A DNA stretch of 57,185 nucleotides from Patescibacteria group bacterium (GCA_023474425.1 JAMCXX010000004.1:1-57185), one strand, 5' to 3'; numbered from the stretch's first letter, positions 14,312 to 23,167 are shown. The notes: generated by a model from the sequence alone, not told the origin. Made by a program: numbers and translations.

Positions 14312-16060
14312 TCACCAGCCTTTCAGATTCAACGCTTCTTTAAGTTTAGCAAACGGCAGGGAGTTTAACACGTCGTTTTTAGTTAGCCAACCGCGCCGTG
14401 CCACGCTGACACCGTATTCCATGAACCCCATGTGGGAAACATGGTGGGCATCGGTATCAATCAAGAATTTTAAACCTAACTCTTTGGCTTCCCTCACCAA
14501 AAGGTCAGGTAAATCAAGCCTTTCGGGCAAAGCGTCTATCTCCAAATACTTCTTATTTCTTAAACAGGCATTAAAGACTGCGCTCCAGTCAGCCTCGACT
14601 CCTTTGCGCTTATCCAGAAGGCGGCCGGTGGGGTGGGCAATAAAAGTAATATAGGGATTTTCGATTGCTTTAATAAGACGGCGGGTAACACTTTCCTTGT
14701 TCTGCTCAAAGCCACTATGAATCGCCCCAATTACGTAGTCAAATTCTTTGAGTAACCCATCCGGATAAGATAGTTCTCCATCGGCCCGAATAAGTAATTC
14801 GATACCATTAAGTACTCTTATATTTTTATTTGAGTAATTTATTTTATCAATAAGATTTTTACGCTTTCTTATCTCGTTTCTAACTACTATCTCACCTCTT
14901 GTCTCGATGCTTAACTGGTGGTCGGTTATACCTACGTATTCGTAACCTTTTTTAACTGCCGCCCTAACCATTTCCTCCGCAGTGTTATTTCCGTCGCTCC
15001 AAACCGTATGCATCTGTAAATCCCCACGGATGTCTTTAAGTTCTACAAGGTCCGGCAAATTATGGCCTGCCGCCGCCTCAATCTCTCCGCCATCCTCCCT
15101 TAATTCCGGTTGTATATAATCCAAACCAATACGGCCGTAAAAACTCTCCTCATCGGCAAATTCCTCTACACGACCCCTCCTCCCTTTTACGCCATATTCG
15201 GAGAGGGATAATCCCTTACTCTTAGCCAATTCCCGTAAATGTATATTATGGCTTTTACTGCCGGTAAAATGCTGCAAAAGCGCCCCAAAGGCTTGCGGCT
15301 TTTGGGTCATTAAATCTACCTGGCGTCCGTTCAAAAGAATAATTCGCCCTTTAACCCCACCCTCGTTAAGTACCTCTACCGCCTCGGGATAGGCGACAAA
15401 ATGCTTAACTACCGCTGCCGGATCGTTGGTGGCCACGGCAATATCTACGTCCCCCACGGTTGAAACGCGGCGCCGTAAAGAACCCAACGGTTCCGCCCGC
15501 AAAACTTTGGGCTCTTTAAGCAAATAGTCAATGAGGCGGCGCGAGAGGTCTAAAGCTTGGGAGAGCAACATTCTGTTTTCGCTTTTGCGCTCTTTCTCAA
15601 GGCCTTTTAAAATGTCTTCTTCGGAAGTTTCGCCAAAACCCTCAAGGCTCCTTATTTTGCCTGATTTTGCCGCTAAATAAAGCTGGTTAACGGCGTCTTT
15701 TTCCTTAAGCTTAAGATCCTTTGCCAACCGCAAGGCCGTCCTGGCGCCGATTCCGGGAATACCCAAAAGAGCAAACATGGCCGGCGGCAAACCTTTTTTA
15801 ACTGCTTCAAAGTGGGATGCCTTACCCTTAAGAAAAAGCTCATTTAAATGGGAAGCGAGGGATTCTCCAATCCCGGCAACTTCTTTAATCCTTCCTTCCT
15901 GCCAGAGGCTGTGAAGGTCTTCGCTCATGTGTTCCACCGAAGCCGCGGCGTTTTGATAGGCGCGGATGCGAAAACGGTCTTCGCCTTTAACTTCGTAGGC
16001 GGCCTCGACTTCTTTGAGAAGCTTAACAATCTGTTCGTTGGAAAATTTACCATTTTCCAT
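14312..16060 (-). CDS. polX: PolX: family X DNA polymerase with PHP domain
   Basis: A 582-residue repair polymerase. The N-terminal 8-kDa and fingers regions carry helix-hairpin-helix segments (VAGIGESLASHL, LLGIPGIGARTAL). The palm has GSLRRR and TVGDVDIAV (D204, D206) and a third carboxylate in RQVDLMT (D249). The C-terminal PHP domain starts with GDLQMHTVWSDG (about 345) and continues with GITDHQLS, IHSGFEQN, FIAHPTGR and LIDTDAHH, keeping the metal ligands; in other PolX proteins this gives 3'-5' exonuclease and AP-endonuclease activity. It is the first gene of the 13-kb leftward run. Confidence 0.93.
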   Translation of the reverse strand: MENGKFSNEQIVKLLKEVEAAYEVKGEDRFRIRAYQNAAASVEHMSEDLHSLWQEGRIKEVAGIGESLASHLNELFLKGKASHFEAVKKGLPPAMFALLGIPGIGARTALRLAKDLKLKEKDAVNQLYLAAKSGKIRSLEGFGETSEEDILKGLEKERKSENRMLLSQALDLSRRLIDYLLKEPKVLRAEPLGSLRRRVSTVGDVDIAVATNDPAAVVKHFVAYPEAVEVLNEGGVKGRIILLNGRQVDLMTQKPQAFGALLQHFTGSKSHNIHLRELAKSKGLSLSEYGVKGRRGRVEEFADEESFYGRIGLDYIQPELREDGGEIEAAAGHNLPDLVELKDIRGDLQMHTVWSDGNNTAEEMVRAAVKKGYEYVGITDHQLSIETRGEIVVRNEIRKRKNLIDKINYSNKNIRVLNGIELLIRADGELSYPDGLLKEFDYVIGAIHSGFEQNKESVTRRLIKAIENPYITFIAHPTGRLLDKRKGVEADWSAVFNACLRNKKYLEIDALPERLDLPDLLVREAKELGLKFLIDTDAHHVSHMGFMEYGVSVARRGWLTKNDVLNSLPFAKLKEALNLKGW

Positions 16061-16176
16061 ACTTAAACCAGTATATCATTCACAATGCTGTCCTTGACGG
16101 TTTTGGCTGGAGAGGTTAACTTATAAATGACAAACAATCGTTTTGATTTCTGATTTCTGAGATCTGAATTGTTCTT

Positions 16177-16253
16177 GGAGCTGTAGCTCAGTCGGTTAGA
16201 GCATTCGCTTGTCAAGCGAAGGGTCGCCGGTTCAAGTCCGGTCAGCTCCGCCA
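16177..16253 (+). tRNA. tRNA-Asp(GTC)
   Basis: Full cloverleaf: acceptor GGAGCTG/CAGCTCC, D-arm with GCTCAGTCGGTTAGAGC, anticodon stem TTCGC/GCGAA with loop TTGTCAA (anticodon GTC), T-arm with GTTCAAGTC, discriminator G and encoded CCA (16251-16253). Confidence 0.96.
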
Positions 16254-16408
16254 CCCTACGCTCTGCGAGCTTCGGGCGGTCTACAACCACGCGAGGCGAG
16301 GTAGAGCTAGGAGTTGTCCCTCGAAGCCTTGCGCGAAGTGGGACAACATCCAATTAAAAATTACCTGCCCACTAACCTTTTTTGCGTGATGGGAGGTGAA
16401 CTCTAAAA

Positions 16409-16930
16409 TTGCCGAGTATAAACTACGAAGAATTTAAAAAAAGCTTAAATAACCTTCTTTCCGGCCGCGACCCGAGGTTGAGTGTTCTTTTGGTGGGAAT
16501 TCTTCTGATTGTTGCCGGATTTTTTGCCTATTCGAATTTTTACCGCAGCGAGCAGAATCCAAAAAACGCGGAAACACTAAAGATTGAGTCGGGGCAGTCA
16601 AGCGAAGGCAGCATTTCCGGGGGCGCTATTGGCCCTCAAGGAAACGTCCAAACCACCGGCTCCATAGCCGGCGCCGAAACCCAAACCGGTAACAAAACCC
16701 AAATTAAAGAAAATACTACCTGGCAGGCACGCCTGATTGAACGCAACAGTATTAAGGAAAGCACTTACACCGTGCAAAAGGGCGACACGCTTTGGGAAAT
16801 CGCCAAAGGCAAATACGGCAGCGGCTTTGAGTGGCACAAGATTCTTAAGGCTAATAAAGACAAGGTTGGCTTTCTACCCAACGGTAGTCAGGCTTTAATT
16901 GAAGTGGGACAGGAACTTGCCCTGCCTTAG
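16409..16930 (+). CDS. Membrane-anchored LysM-domain protein
   Basis: A 173-residue protein from a TTG start at 16409, supported by GGGAGGTGA (16391-16399). A short cytoplasmic head is followed by one membrane helix (LSVLLVGILLIVAGFFAY, about 25-42), a Gly/Ser/Thr/Gln-rich linker (about 55-100), and a C-terminal LysM domain (about 120-173): STYTVQKGDTLWEIAKGKYG...WHKILKANKD...LIEVGQELALP. LysM binds N-acetylglucosamine of peptidoglycan, so this is likely a wall-contacting surface protein. It lies between two tRNA genes. Confidence 0.9.
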   Translation: MPSINYEEFKKSLNNLLSGRDPRLSVLLVGILLIVAGFFAYSNFYRSEQNPKNAETLKIESGQSSEGSISGGAIGPQGNVQTTGSIAGAETQTGNKTQIKENTTWQARLIERNSIKESTYTVQKGDTLWEIAKGKYGSGFEWHKILKANKDKVGFLPNGSQALIEVGQELALP

Positions 16931-16949
16931 TCTGCCGGGAGTCACCGTG

Positions 16950-16955
16950 TATAAT
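16950..16955 (+). promoter_or_regulatory. -10-like TATAAT before tRNA-Gly
   Basis: A perfect TATAAT lies 22 bases before the tRNA-Gly gene. The sequence 17 bases upstream is not a good -35 match. Confidence 0.35.
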
Positions 16956-16977
16956 TATTCTTGTAGCTTAAGCGCAG

Positions 16978-17051
16978 GCGGGATTAGTTGAGTGGCTCAA
17001 TGCTGCCTTCCCAAGGCAGAGAGACGGGTCCGATTCCCGTATCCCGCTCCA
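16978..17051 (+). tRNA. tRNA-Gly(CCC)
   Basis: Acceptor GCGGGAT/ATCCCGC, anticodon stem CTGCC/GGCAG with loop TTCCCAA (anticodon CCC), T-arm ACGGG/CCCGT, discriminator T and encoded CCA (17049-17051). The T-loop reads TCCGATT rather than the usual TTCGA form. Confidence 0.93.
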
Positions 17052-17113
17052 TAGGACAATTGCGTAAATAAAAGTACACAAAGCTGCTTGATAAATACAT
17101 AATATAACAATAA

Positions 17114-17707
17114 ATGAAAAGAATTATCCTTTTTTCCACACCAACATCTGGCAATCTGGATAAGATTTTGAGTCTCGTCTTTCCAAAAGAAATGGAGCAT
17201 AAGGCATTTGCATACATGCCTAGTGATGGAGCGAATTGTCCACAAAAATATAGAGACGAATGGAAAAGTTATGCTGAAAAATATGATGCTGAGTTTAAAT
17301 ATATAGATAATTCCAAGGAAATCGCCGTTGATGAGGTTAACAAATTACTTGGAGCCAATATCTTAATTATTACCGGTGGAAATACCTTTAAACTCCTCGA
17401 TAATCTTCGAAAATCTGGACTAGATAAAGCAATAAAAGAATTTGCCAACAGAAATGAGTTTGTGTTAGCCGGGTTTAGTGCTGGTGCGTTGGTATTAACT
17501 CCTACTATTGAGGTTTGTAATTTACCTAATTACGACAAAAACGACGTTGGGTTGAAGGATTTAACTGGTCTTAACATTGTTAATTTTGAAGTATTTCCTC
17601 ACTACTCTGAACAGGAGCATAAAGATTTGTTAAGTGAATACAAGACTCATGCTAAAAATGAAGTTAAAGAGATTACAAACGAGGATTGTATAGTCTTAGA
17701 TCCTTAA
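17114..17707 (+). CDS. Peptidase S51-family (dipeptidase E-like) protein
   Basis: A 197-residue protein related to aspartyl dipeptidase PepE. It shows LIITGGNTFKLLDNL, the nucleophile region LAGFSAGALVLTP (catalytic Ser in GFSAGA), and NFEVFPHYSEQEH with the expected His. The C-terminus stops at EDCIVLDP, somewhat earlier than usual, and its last 35 bases overlap an oppositely oriented gene, so the end may have been altered by a recombination event. By eye it is more AT-rich than the gene run before it, and it directly follows tRNA-Gly, a typical place for acquired DNA. Confidence 0.85.
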   Translation: MKRIILFSTPTSGNLDKILSLVFPKEMEHKAFAYMPSDGANCPQKYRDEWKSYAEKYDAEFKYIDNSKEIAVDEVNKLLGANILIITGGNTFKLLDNLRKSGLDKAIKEFANRNEFVLAGFSAGALVLTPTIEVCNLPNYDKNDVGLKDLTGLNIVNFEVFPHYSEQEHKDLLSEYKTHAKNEVKEITNEDCIVLDP

Positions 17708-17933
17708 AACTCGGGATACCTAGATGGTCTTTGAGCATCTGAAGTTGTAAAATCAAATCGGCTGTAATGTAATGGCGGAGACCAATTTTAACAGCAGTAA
17801 TAAGCGGGATGTGGGGGTCGAGTAGATACTGTTTGATATACTCGCCCTGGCTAAATAGGTCCGAGCCAATTACGTTATCCGGCTCCATATGAGAACGGTT
17901 TTGGCGCGGTTCAAAATCTCCCCTTAAAATCAA
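17673..17933 (-). CDS. Unknown protein, paralogue of the fragment at 19107-19346
   Basis: About 86 residues from a TTG at 17933; an ATG at 17888 is an alternative start, and the frame stays open a further 9 or so codons upstream to a stop. The body reads SDLFSQGEYIKQYLLDPHIPLITAVKIGLRHYITADLILQLQMLKDHL. I do not recognise the family. A related sequence, about 1.45 kb away on the same strand, shares LFSQxEYIKQYLLDP, IKIGLRxYIT and LILQL, which argues that it is or was coding. No membrane segment or catalytic motif is evident. It overlaps the 3' end of the S51 gene by 35 bases on the other strand. Confidence 0.55.
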   Translation of the reverse strand: MILRGDFEPRQNRSHMEPDNVIGSDLFSQGEYIKQYLLDPHIPLITAVKIGLRHYITADLILQLQMLKDHLGIPSFKDLRLYNPRL

Positions 17934-18019
17934 GTTTTCCCCGAGTTCGAGCCAAATTTTTTAGCAAAATTGTCTTAGCCTGGAAAAATTAGTTACTGGT
18001 GACGAGAGTCGGACCTATT

Positions 18020-19006
18020 TCAAGCGACTGCAGCTTCATTAAATTCCAATGAGAGTTGATCAGCGTCCATGGCTACATTCAAACCAATTGGCATAGGAAT
18101 ATCCACCGTTTTATGGCCAAAATCAACTGCTCCGATAATCGGGAATTTAAAATCTTTCAATACTTCCATAGCTATTTCTTTTGGTGAAGGTTCTTCGAGT
18201 CCTTCCCAAGACGTTCTTTTTACATCTGGTAATTTTCCGATTAACATTCCAGAAATTACCCCTAATATTCCAGAATACTTTAATTGATATAACCCTTTTT
18301 CAATTCTGTAAGATGATGTATTGTCAATTTCCCAAAACAAAATCCTTCCTTTTAATTCTTCTGGTTGTGGGAAATATTCTGTTCCAACCAGAGAAGATAA
18401 TATGCTTAAATTTCCACCGAATAATCTGCCACTAGCTTTTCCTACTCGCCAACACTCCCATTTGGTTAATGGTTGTATTTGACCCAAAGGAGTAGTTGAG
18501 GTGAGGATATTGAATAACAATCTTTTACCTTCTTCTTTTTTTTCTGGCAAAAACTGCTCCCAAACTCTTCCTAAGCTATAAGTTAAGAGTGGCCCGTGAA
18601 AACCAATAAGACCAGTTTTGGTGTGTAAGGCACAATGAATATTAGTAATATCGCTAAATCCGATAAACGGTTTCGGATTTGCTTTTACAGCTTCATAATC
18701 TATGTGTTCCAACGTGGCGATAGCTGATTGGCCTCCTTCATGAACAATGATTGCTTTCACCTCAGGGTCAATGAACATTGTGTTGATGTCACTTGCTCTT
18801 TCTTCTGGAGTTCCTGCAAACCACCACTTAGTTCGCTTGAGATTTTTTGCCTCTTTTGTTTTAAATCCGAGACTTTCAAGCTCGTTTACGCCCTTACGAT
18901 ACTGGTTAAAATAATCACTGTTTTGATCGGTGGGAAAGGGAAAAGAAGTTGCGACGACTCCAATTGTGTCACCACTAATAAGCCGGTTTGGTTTAAGTAT
19001 ATTCAT
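18020..19006 (-). CDS. S66-family LD-carboxypeptidase / MccF-like serine peptidase
   Basis: A 328-residue protein. The nucleophile is in FIGFSDITNIHCAL, followed by GLIGFHGPLLTY, the GGNLSILSSLVGTEYFP segment, ILFWEIDNTSSY with the catalytic-site Glu, and VDFGHK with the His, giving the Ser-Glu-His arrangement of S66. Relatives either trim LD-tetrapeptides in peptidoglycan recycling or, as MccF, cleave microcin C-type nucleotide-peptide antibiotics. The length and the WE-D pattern resemble the MccF branch, but I cannot assign the substrate. It sits between the two copies of the unknown gene and is AT-rich. Confidence 0.87.
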   Translation of the reverse strand: MNILKPNRLISGDTIGVVATSFPFPTDQNSDYFNQYRKGVNELESLGFKTKEAKNLKRTKWWFAGTPEERASDINTMFIDPEVKAIIVHEGGQSAIATLEHIDYEAVKANPKPFIGFSDITNIHCALHTKTGLIGFHGPLLTYSLGRVWEQFLPEKKEEGKRLLFNILTSTTPLGQIQPLTKWECWRVGKASGRLFGGNLSILSSLVGTEYFPQPEELKGRILFWEIDNTSSYRIEKGLYQLKYSGILGVISGMLIGKLPDVKRTSWEGLEEPSPKEIAMEVLKDFKFPIIGAVDFGHKTVDIPMPIGLNVAMDADQLSLEFNEAAVA

Positions 19007-19106
19007 ATCAAATTTCGGTCTCTGCGGCTAAGGTGTATCACGATTGTGCCATCAGTTCCCTAAAAGTAAGGTACGTTCGTCGTAGAGGTCATTCGGTACC
19101 CAAATA

Positions 19107-19346
19107 TTACCACTTTTTGCCGTCTTTTCTATATTTGCCGAAAACTTCAAAAAATAGAAATGGGTTAACTTTCTCCAAGTAGCCTTTAAAAACAGTAAGT
19201 TGTAAAATCAACTCAGACTGATCTGTAATGTAATATCGAAGACCGATTTTAATTTTAGAGATTAGAGATAAATCGGGATCGAGTAGATACTGTTTGATAT
19301 ACTCGTCCTGGCTAAATAGGTTTGAGCTGAGTACCGTCCCAAGCTC
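19107..19346 (-). pseudogene. Degenerate second copy of the 17673-17933 gene
   Basis: An open frame on the minus strand translates to LSSNLFSQDEYIKQYLLDPDLSLISKIKIGLRYYITDQ...LILQLTVFKGYLEK, clearly related to the intact copy, with the nucleotide block around 19280-19320 almost identical to 17820-17860. I find no ATG/GTG/TTG start in a good position at the 5' end and the C-terminus diverges, so it is probably a remnant. It fills most of the spacer 19007-19366; the rest of that spacer shows nothing recognisable. Confidence 0.6.
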
Positions 19347-19366
19347 TAATTGAATGAAAAGTTGTT

Positions 19367-19915
19367 ATGAAAAACTTGCCGCCGTTTCCCCGAGGTTATT
19401 TCCAAAAATTCAGCACTAAGCCCGTTATCCTTAAGCCGTACGATCCAAAGTCTAAACAGATCTCCGATAAAATAATTAATAACCTGCAAGAAATTCTTAA
19501 AAATTACTCCGTAAAAATCATTCACCGCGGCTCAACCGCTTTTGGCATTGCCGGCAAAGGCGATATTGAAATCGGCGTTTATCCGTCGGCGGATGACTGG
19601 AAGGCAACCGTTGAAGCGGTCAGAGTGCATTTTGGGAACCCGCAAAACGTTGAATCTGACTATGTCCGATTCAACACGCGAAGCGGCGGTTTTGAGGTGG
19701 AAATCATATTACAGAACGGGGATTCAGCGAAAGTTGACTTGGCCCTTACCAATTACCTAAAAACGCATCCGCAGGCTTTAAAAGAGTACGGGAATATCAA
19801 GAAGAAGTTCGCCTACTCCAAACGGGAATATCAGATTCAGAAAGATAAGTTCTTAAGGGCAGTAGTCCGTTCCCTTCCCGAACCCGAACAAAGAACCGTC
19901 TTAAAAAATACCTAG
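19367..19915 (+). CDS. GrpB-like nucleotidyltransferase-fold protein
   Basis: A 182-residue protein. IIHRGSTAFGIAGKGDIEIGVYP (about 49-71) is the GS-x(n)-D-x-E/D motif of nucleotidyltransferase-fold proteins, and the layout (motif followed by SGGFEVEIILQNGDSAKVDLAL and a helical tail with YxxxKxxF) resembles the UPF0157/GrpB group. The substrate is unknown for nearly all members. No membrane or secretion signals. It starts 21 bases after the degenerate unknown gene on the other strand. Confidence 0.75.
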   Translation: MKNLPPFPRGYFQKFSTKPVILKPYDPKSKQISDKIINNLQEILKNYSVKIIHRGSTAFGIAGKGDIEIGVYPSADDWKATVEAVRVHFGNPQNVESDYVRFNTRSGGFEVEIILQNGDSAKVDLALTNYLKTHPQALKEYGNIKKKFAYSKREYQIQKDKFLRAVVRSLPEPEQRTVLKNT

Positions 19916-20054
19916 TTCTTCCTGCTCCCGACCAAATACCAAACCAATTGCTACAATGATAAGTATTAAAGCAAAGCATCAACCGGTCCGGAGTCAATCG
20001 AATCTATTCTGTTGACCGTTGTTAGTACACAACCATTTATATAATAACCTAGAT

Positions 20055-20708
20055 ATGAATAAATCTTTCAATAATCACTGGGTCGGTGTGTACCTAAAAG
20101 AATTCCTCAACTCTTTGCCAGTAAACTATGAATATTCGGTTATTGGCTCCGTGGCCCTCCTCTCATACACCCAAAAAATAGGCTACGAGCGCGAAATTCA
20201 CGATATTGACGTTATTTGCCAAGCGGAAGGATTTTCCCAAATTGCCAATAAACTTATCTCCCTCGGTTACGGGCAAGGAACTTTCGTCGACAAACGTATG
20301 CCTTTTTACAAAACCTTAATGCGCTTGGCCAAAAGCAAGTACTACCGATTCCAAAAGGAGGGACACGCCCTGGAACTCTTGACCACGCCGTTTAACAAAT
20401 TTGGAGATAAAATCTGTATTGAACTTTACCCCGGACTTAGGTTCCGGGTTCCGGAATCCTTTATCAGCGAAACCGCTTTTCAGGGTTTAAGTTTTAAAGC
20501 CGCCACTCCCGAAGCCCTATATTGTATTTGCAGCATCGGCTTTACCACCTGGGGCAAAGTTGTAAAAGTAAAGAACAACCAGGTGCTTGAAGATCTTAAA
20601 AATCTAAAAAAAGTTGTCGACACGAATTTACTTAAGGAAATGGCAAGTAAAGTAAGGGTTGAGATAGGCAAACTAAGTTTTAAACTCCCGCTAATGTTAA
20701 TCAGCTAA
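20055..20708 (+). CDS. Nucleotidyltransferase-fold protein
   Basis: From the ATG at 20055 the protein has 217 residues (an upstream in-frame start at 20019 is less likely). YEYSVIGSVALLSYTQ followed by REIHDIDVICQ gives the G-S...D-x-D pattern of the nucleotidyltransferase superfamily, as in AbiEii-like or DUF6036-like proteins, and the central basic segment KSKYYRFQKEGHALELLT fits this fold. The substrate is unknown. The next gene follows after a palindromic spacer. Together with the preceding gene it forms a pair of nucleotidyltransferase-fold genes. Confidence 0.7.
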   Translation: MNKSFNNHWVGVYLKEFLNSLPVNYEYSVIGSVALLSYTQKIGYEREIHDIDVICQAEGFSQIANKLISLGYGQGTFVDKRMPFYKTLMRLAKSKYYRFQKEGHALELLTTPFNKFGDKICIELYPGLRFRVPESFISETAFQGLSFKAATPEALYCICSIGFTTWGKVVKVKNNQVLEDLKNLKKVVDTNLLKEMASKVRVEIGKLSFKLPLMLIS

Positions 20709-20740
20709 CTCTGATAAAATTAGTTGAGTATTGGTATCTC

Positions 20741-20795
20741 CGAACACCTGTTCGGGATCCGGGACTACAGATTCCGGGTCAGGCCCGGAATGACG
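20741..20795. repeat. Palindromic repeat before the aminotransferase
   Basis: Two hairpins: CGAAC/GTTCG (20741-20754) and TTCCGGG/CCCGGAA with a 5-base loop (20772-20790), followed by TGACGA. The CCGGAATGAC end matches the edges of the GTCATTCCGG type seen elsewhere in the window. Confidence 0.7.
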
Positions 20796-20804
20796 ATTGA
20801 ATAA

Positions 20805-21989
20805 ATGACCGAATATAAATTCGCGGACCGAGACACAAATGTTCCCGTTTCCGGCATTGGTGCCATGATGAATTACGGCGCCAAATACGCCGATGTTCTG
20901 TCTTTGGGCCAGGGCACGCCCATCTTTCCTACGCCCCAATTTATTTACGACTATGTTCATGAAAGAGCCAAATCCGACCCTTCCGTTGGTATGTACAGTA
21001 GCCCCAAAATAGAAAACGGGCTCAAGGAACTGATTATAAAAGAGATGGAACAGCTCTATGGTTTTAAGCCGATGTTAGACAACCTGACCCTGACGACTGG
21101 CGGTATTGGTGCGCTCTACTCCGCCATGATGGCCCTTGTGCAAAAAGGCGACGAGGTTATTTATTTTGACCCAAGCTACCCTTTGCACCTTTCCCAAATT
21201 CATCTGACGGAAGCCAAACCCGTCTTTGTTTCCTATAAAGAGGAATCCGGCTGGGCGTTGGATCTTGAAAGACTCAAGAATAGTGTCACTAAGAACACTA
21301 AAGCAATTATACTAACAAATCCCAATAACCCTACAGGTACGGTACTTTCCAAAGAAGAGGTTGAAGAAATTGCAAAAATAATTCTGGAAAATAATCTTAT
21401 TTTGATTCTTGACGAGGCCTACGACTTTTTAACTTATGGTAAGGAGCTCTATAGTCCCATGAAAATGCAGGAGATTAGAAATAATGTAATCCTTTGTAAA
21501 AGTTTTTCCAAAGAATTTGCCATGACTGGCTGGAGAATTGGCTACGCTTATGCAAATCCGGAAATAATTAAGAAGCTAAACGATGTACACACCTACTTTA
21601 GTATTAGCCCGGCTACGCCATCTATCGTTGCCGCCATTGCTGCCCTCTCCAACCCGCGCGGCCTCGAGGCCAAGGCCGGTTTTATTAAAGAATTTAGAGA
21701 AAGCCGGGAAACTATCTGCCAAAGGCTCGACCGGCTGCCCAAGCTTTTTTCGTACCAAAAACCTGCCGGCGCCTATTACGTTTTTCCTAAATATCTTAAT
21801 TTTGACCTTACCGCTTTGGAGTTTGCCAGGCACCTTGTTGACGAAGTCCGCGTTATTACCATCCCCGGAACGGCCATGGGACCGGCCGGAGTCAATCACT
21901 TAAGAATGTCTTTTGCGGCCAAATCCGACTACATTAACCGCTGTTTCGACCGGCTTGATCAATTTGCCAAAATCCATAATCTGAATTAA
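20805..21989 (+). CDS. PLP-dependent aminotransferase, class I/II
   Basis: A 394-residue fold-type I enzyme. Motifs: LSLGQGTPIFPTP, LTTGGIGALYSAMMAL, NPNNPTGTVLSKEE, ILDEAYDFLTYG (D and Y at the PLP site), CKSFSKEFAMTGWRIGY with the Schiff-base lysine (SFSK), and HLRMSFA with the carboxylate-binding Arg. It resembles the aspartate/aromatic aminotransferase (AspB) subgroup; the actual amino acid substrate cannot be read. The start 10 bases after the palindromic repeat has no strong ribosome-binding site. Downstream the next gene follows after 10 bases. Confidence 0.92.
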   Translation: MTEYKFADRDTNVPVSGIGAMMNYGAKYADVLSLGQGTPIFPTPQFIYDYVHERAKSDPSVGMYSSPKIENGLKELIIKEMEQLYGFKPMLDNLTLTTGGIGALYSAMMALVQKGDEVIYFDPSYPLHLSQIHLTEAKPVFVSYKEESGWALDLERLKNSVTKNTKAIILTNPNNPTGTVLSKEEVEEIAKIILENNLILILDEAYDFLTYGKELYSPMKMQEIRNNVILCKSFSKEFAMTGWRIGYAYANPEIIKKLNDVHTYFSISPATPSIVAAIAALSNPRGLEAKAGFIKEFRESRETICQRLDRLPKLFSYQKPAGAYYVFPKYLNFDLTALEFARHLVDEVRVITIPGTAMGPAGVNHLRMSFAAKSDYINRCFDRLDQFAKIHNLN

Positions 21990-21999
21990 AAATTAATCC

Positions 22000-22470
22000 G
22001 TGCCTCAATCAAACTTTCCCGGACTTTTCTATCTTGGACAAAAAATGGCGGTGCGAATCGTTGGCCCACAATACCCGCCACTACAATTAATTGACAACAG
22101 TTTTTACCTTTCCAGAACCCACGTTTATAAGTTGCGGGTTTTAATTACCGGCTGGTACCGCAGCGAATCCAAAAAAGTAATTTTGGAGAGATTAAAAGCC
22201 GTTTCGTCTAAATTTGGATTATCCTATCGCTCTGTGAAAATTACCGGCGCCAAAACTCGCTGGGGCTCCTGCGGCCGCAAAGGCAACCTAAACTTTAGCT
22301 GGAGGCTCGTTGCCGCGCCGCCCGAGGTTATTGACTATGTGATTATTCACGAACTGGCCCACACTCTTGAGCCAAACCATTCCCGTAAGTTTTGGCAAAC
22401 GGTCGCCCGTTTCTGCCCGGATTACAAAGAAAAAAGAGTGCGTCTAAAAACGGTTATTCCCTTGGCGTGA
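22000..22470 (+). CDS. YgjP-like (DUF45) zinc metallopeptidase-fold protein
   Basis: A 156-residue protein from a GTG start. It has the DUF45/YgjP hallmark: RWGSCGRKGNLNFSWRLVAAPPEVIDYVIIHELAHTLEPNHSRKFW (written here as one motif region, residues about 87-128), where HELAH plus a downstream His gives a zinc HExxH site. Members are M48/SprT-like; the physiological substrate is unknown. It is shorter than the typical 220-240 residues because most of the N-terminal domain is missing. Its 3' end overlaps the convergent L,D-transpeptidase gene by 17 bases. Confidence 0.85.
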   Translation: MPQSNFPGLFYLGQKMAVRIVGPQYPPLQLIDNSFYLSRTHVYKLRVLITGWYRSESKKVILERLKAVSSKFGLSYRSVKITGAKTRWGSCGRKGNLNFSWRLVAAPPEVIDYVIIHELAHTLEPNHSRKFWQTVARFCPDYKEKRVRLKTVIPLA

Positions 22471-23167
22471 CGCCGTAAATGGTTAGAGGCGTGCCGAGAT
22501 TATTATCCGCGGCGTAAGTTACGTTGCCGGCAGTTGGCGGGTCGGCCCAATTGTAAAGCTTCTCGGCGTTAGGAATGCTTATATTAATACAGCCGTGGCT
22601 CATGGGATGACCAAAATTATTGTGCCAGTAGGCCCCGTGCAAGCCGAATCCGCGCCACTTGGAAATTTCGTCATTGTAAAAATACATGGTAAAAGGCACA
22701 TTGGGCAGGTCGTAATAGGTGTGAATGGCCGGATTGCCTCCGGTCATCCGCGTGTAGCGCAGTTTAATCCAAATTCTAAAATCGCCGGTGGGTGTTGGGT
22801 ACCACTTGCCCGAAGAAATAGGAAAAGAAAAAACTTCCCTGTCCCCCTCCTTGGCATAAAGCATTTGGTGGGTTAAATCCACATAAATATGTTTGTTAGG
22901 CGCCGAACTTTCCCCCAAAACCGGCGGCGGTTTGACGGCGGCTATTTCTTTAGGCACGTCCACCTCGATGCCTTCAAAAACTCCCTCTTTCGGTGACGCT
23001 TCATACTTGCCCGTAAGGTTCCCTAAACAGCTTAGGGAATTGGCGCAAACGGTGCCGGCATTTTTCTTTGAAAGACGATTGAGACCGGGTAAAATAGCAA
23101 AAACCGAAAGTGAAAAAACGCTTAACAGGAAAATAGCTAAAAGAATCTTATTGGAACCGTTTCTCAT
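22454..23167 (-). CDS. Secreted L,D-transpeptidase (YkuD domain)
   Basis: A 237-residue protein with an N-terminal membrane anchor/signal (ILLAIFLLSVFSLSVFAILPG) and a linker, then a YkuD domain (about 100-237). Motifs: IYVDLTHQMLYAKEGDREVFSFPISSG, TPTGDFRI and the catalytic FGLHGAYWHNNFG...SHGCINIS with His and Cys. It should make 3-3 cross-links in peptidoglycan or attach proteins to it, outside the membrane. Divergent from the vanW-like gene, which is also wall-linked. Confidence 0.93.
   Translation of the reverse strand: MRNGSNKILLAIFLLSVFSLSVFAILPGLNRLSKKNAGTVCANSLSCLGNLTGKYEASPKEGVFEGIEVDVPKEIAAVKPPPVLGESSAPNKHIYVDLTHQMLYAKEGDREVFSFPISSGKWYPTPTGDFRIWIKLRYTRMTGGNPAIHTYYDLPNVPFTMYFYNDEISKWRGFGLHGAYWHNNFGHPMSHGCINISIPNAEKLYNWADPPTAGNVTYAADNNLGTPLTIYGVTPRE

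Noticed and set aside
17985-18015. Minus-strand AGGTCCGACTCTCGTCACCA resembles a tRNA 3' end and could be an attachment site
   Set aside because: Too short, no T-stem pairing, and no match to the local tRNA-Gly beyond about 12 bases.
18020-19006. Microcin C immunity island because of the MccF-like gene
   Set aside because: No MccB-type adenylyltransferase, exporter or precursor peptide nearby; S66 may be a plain LD-carboxypeptidase.
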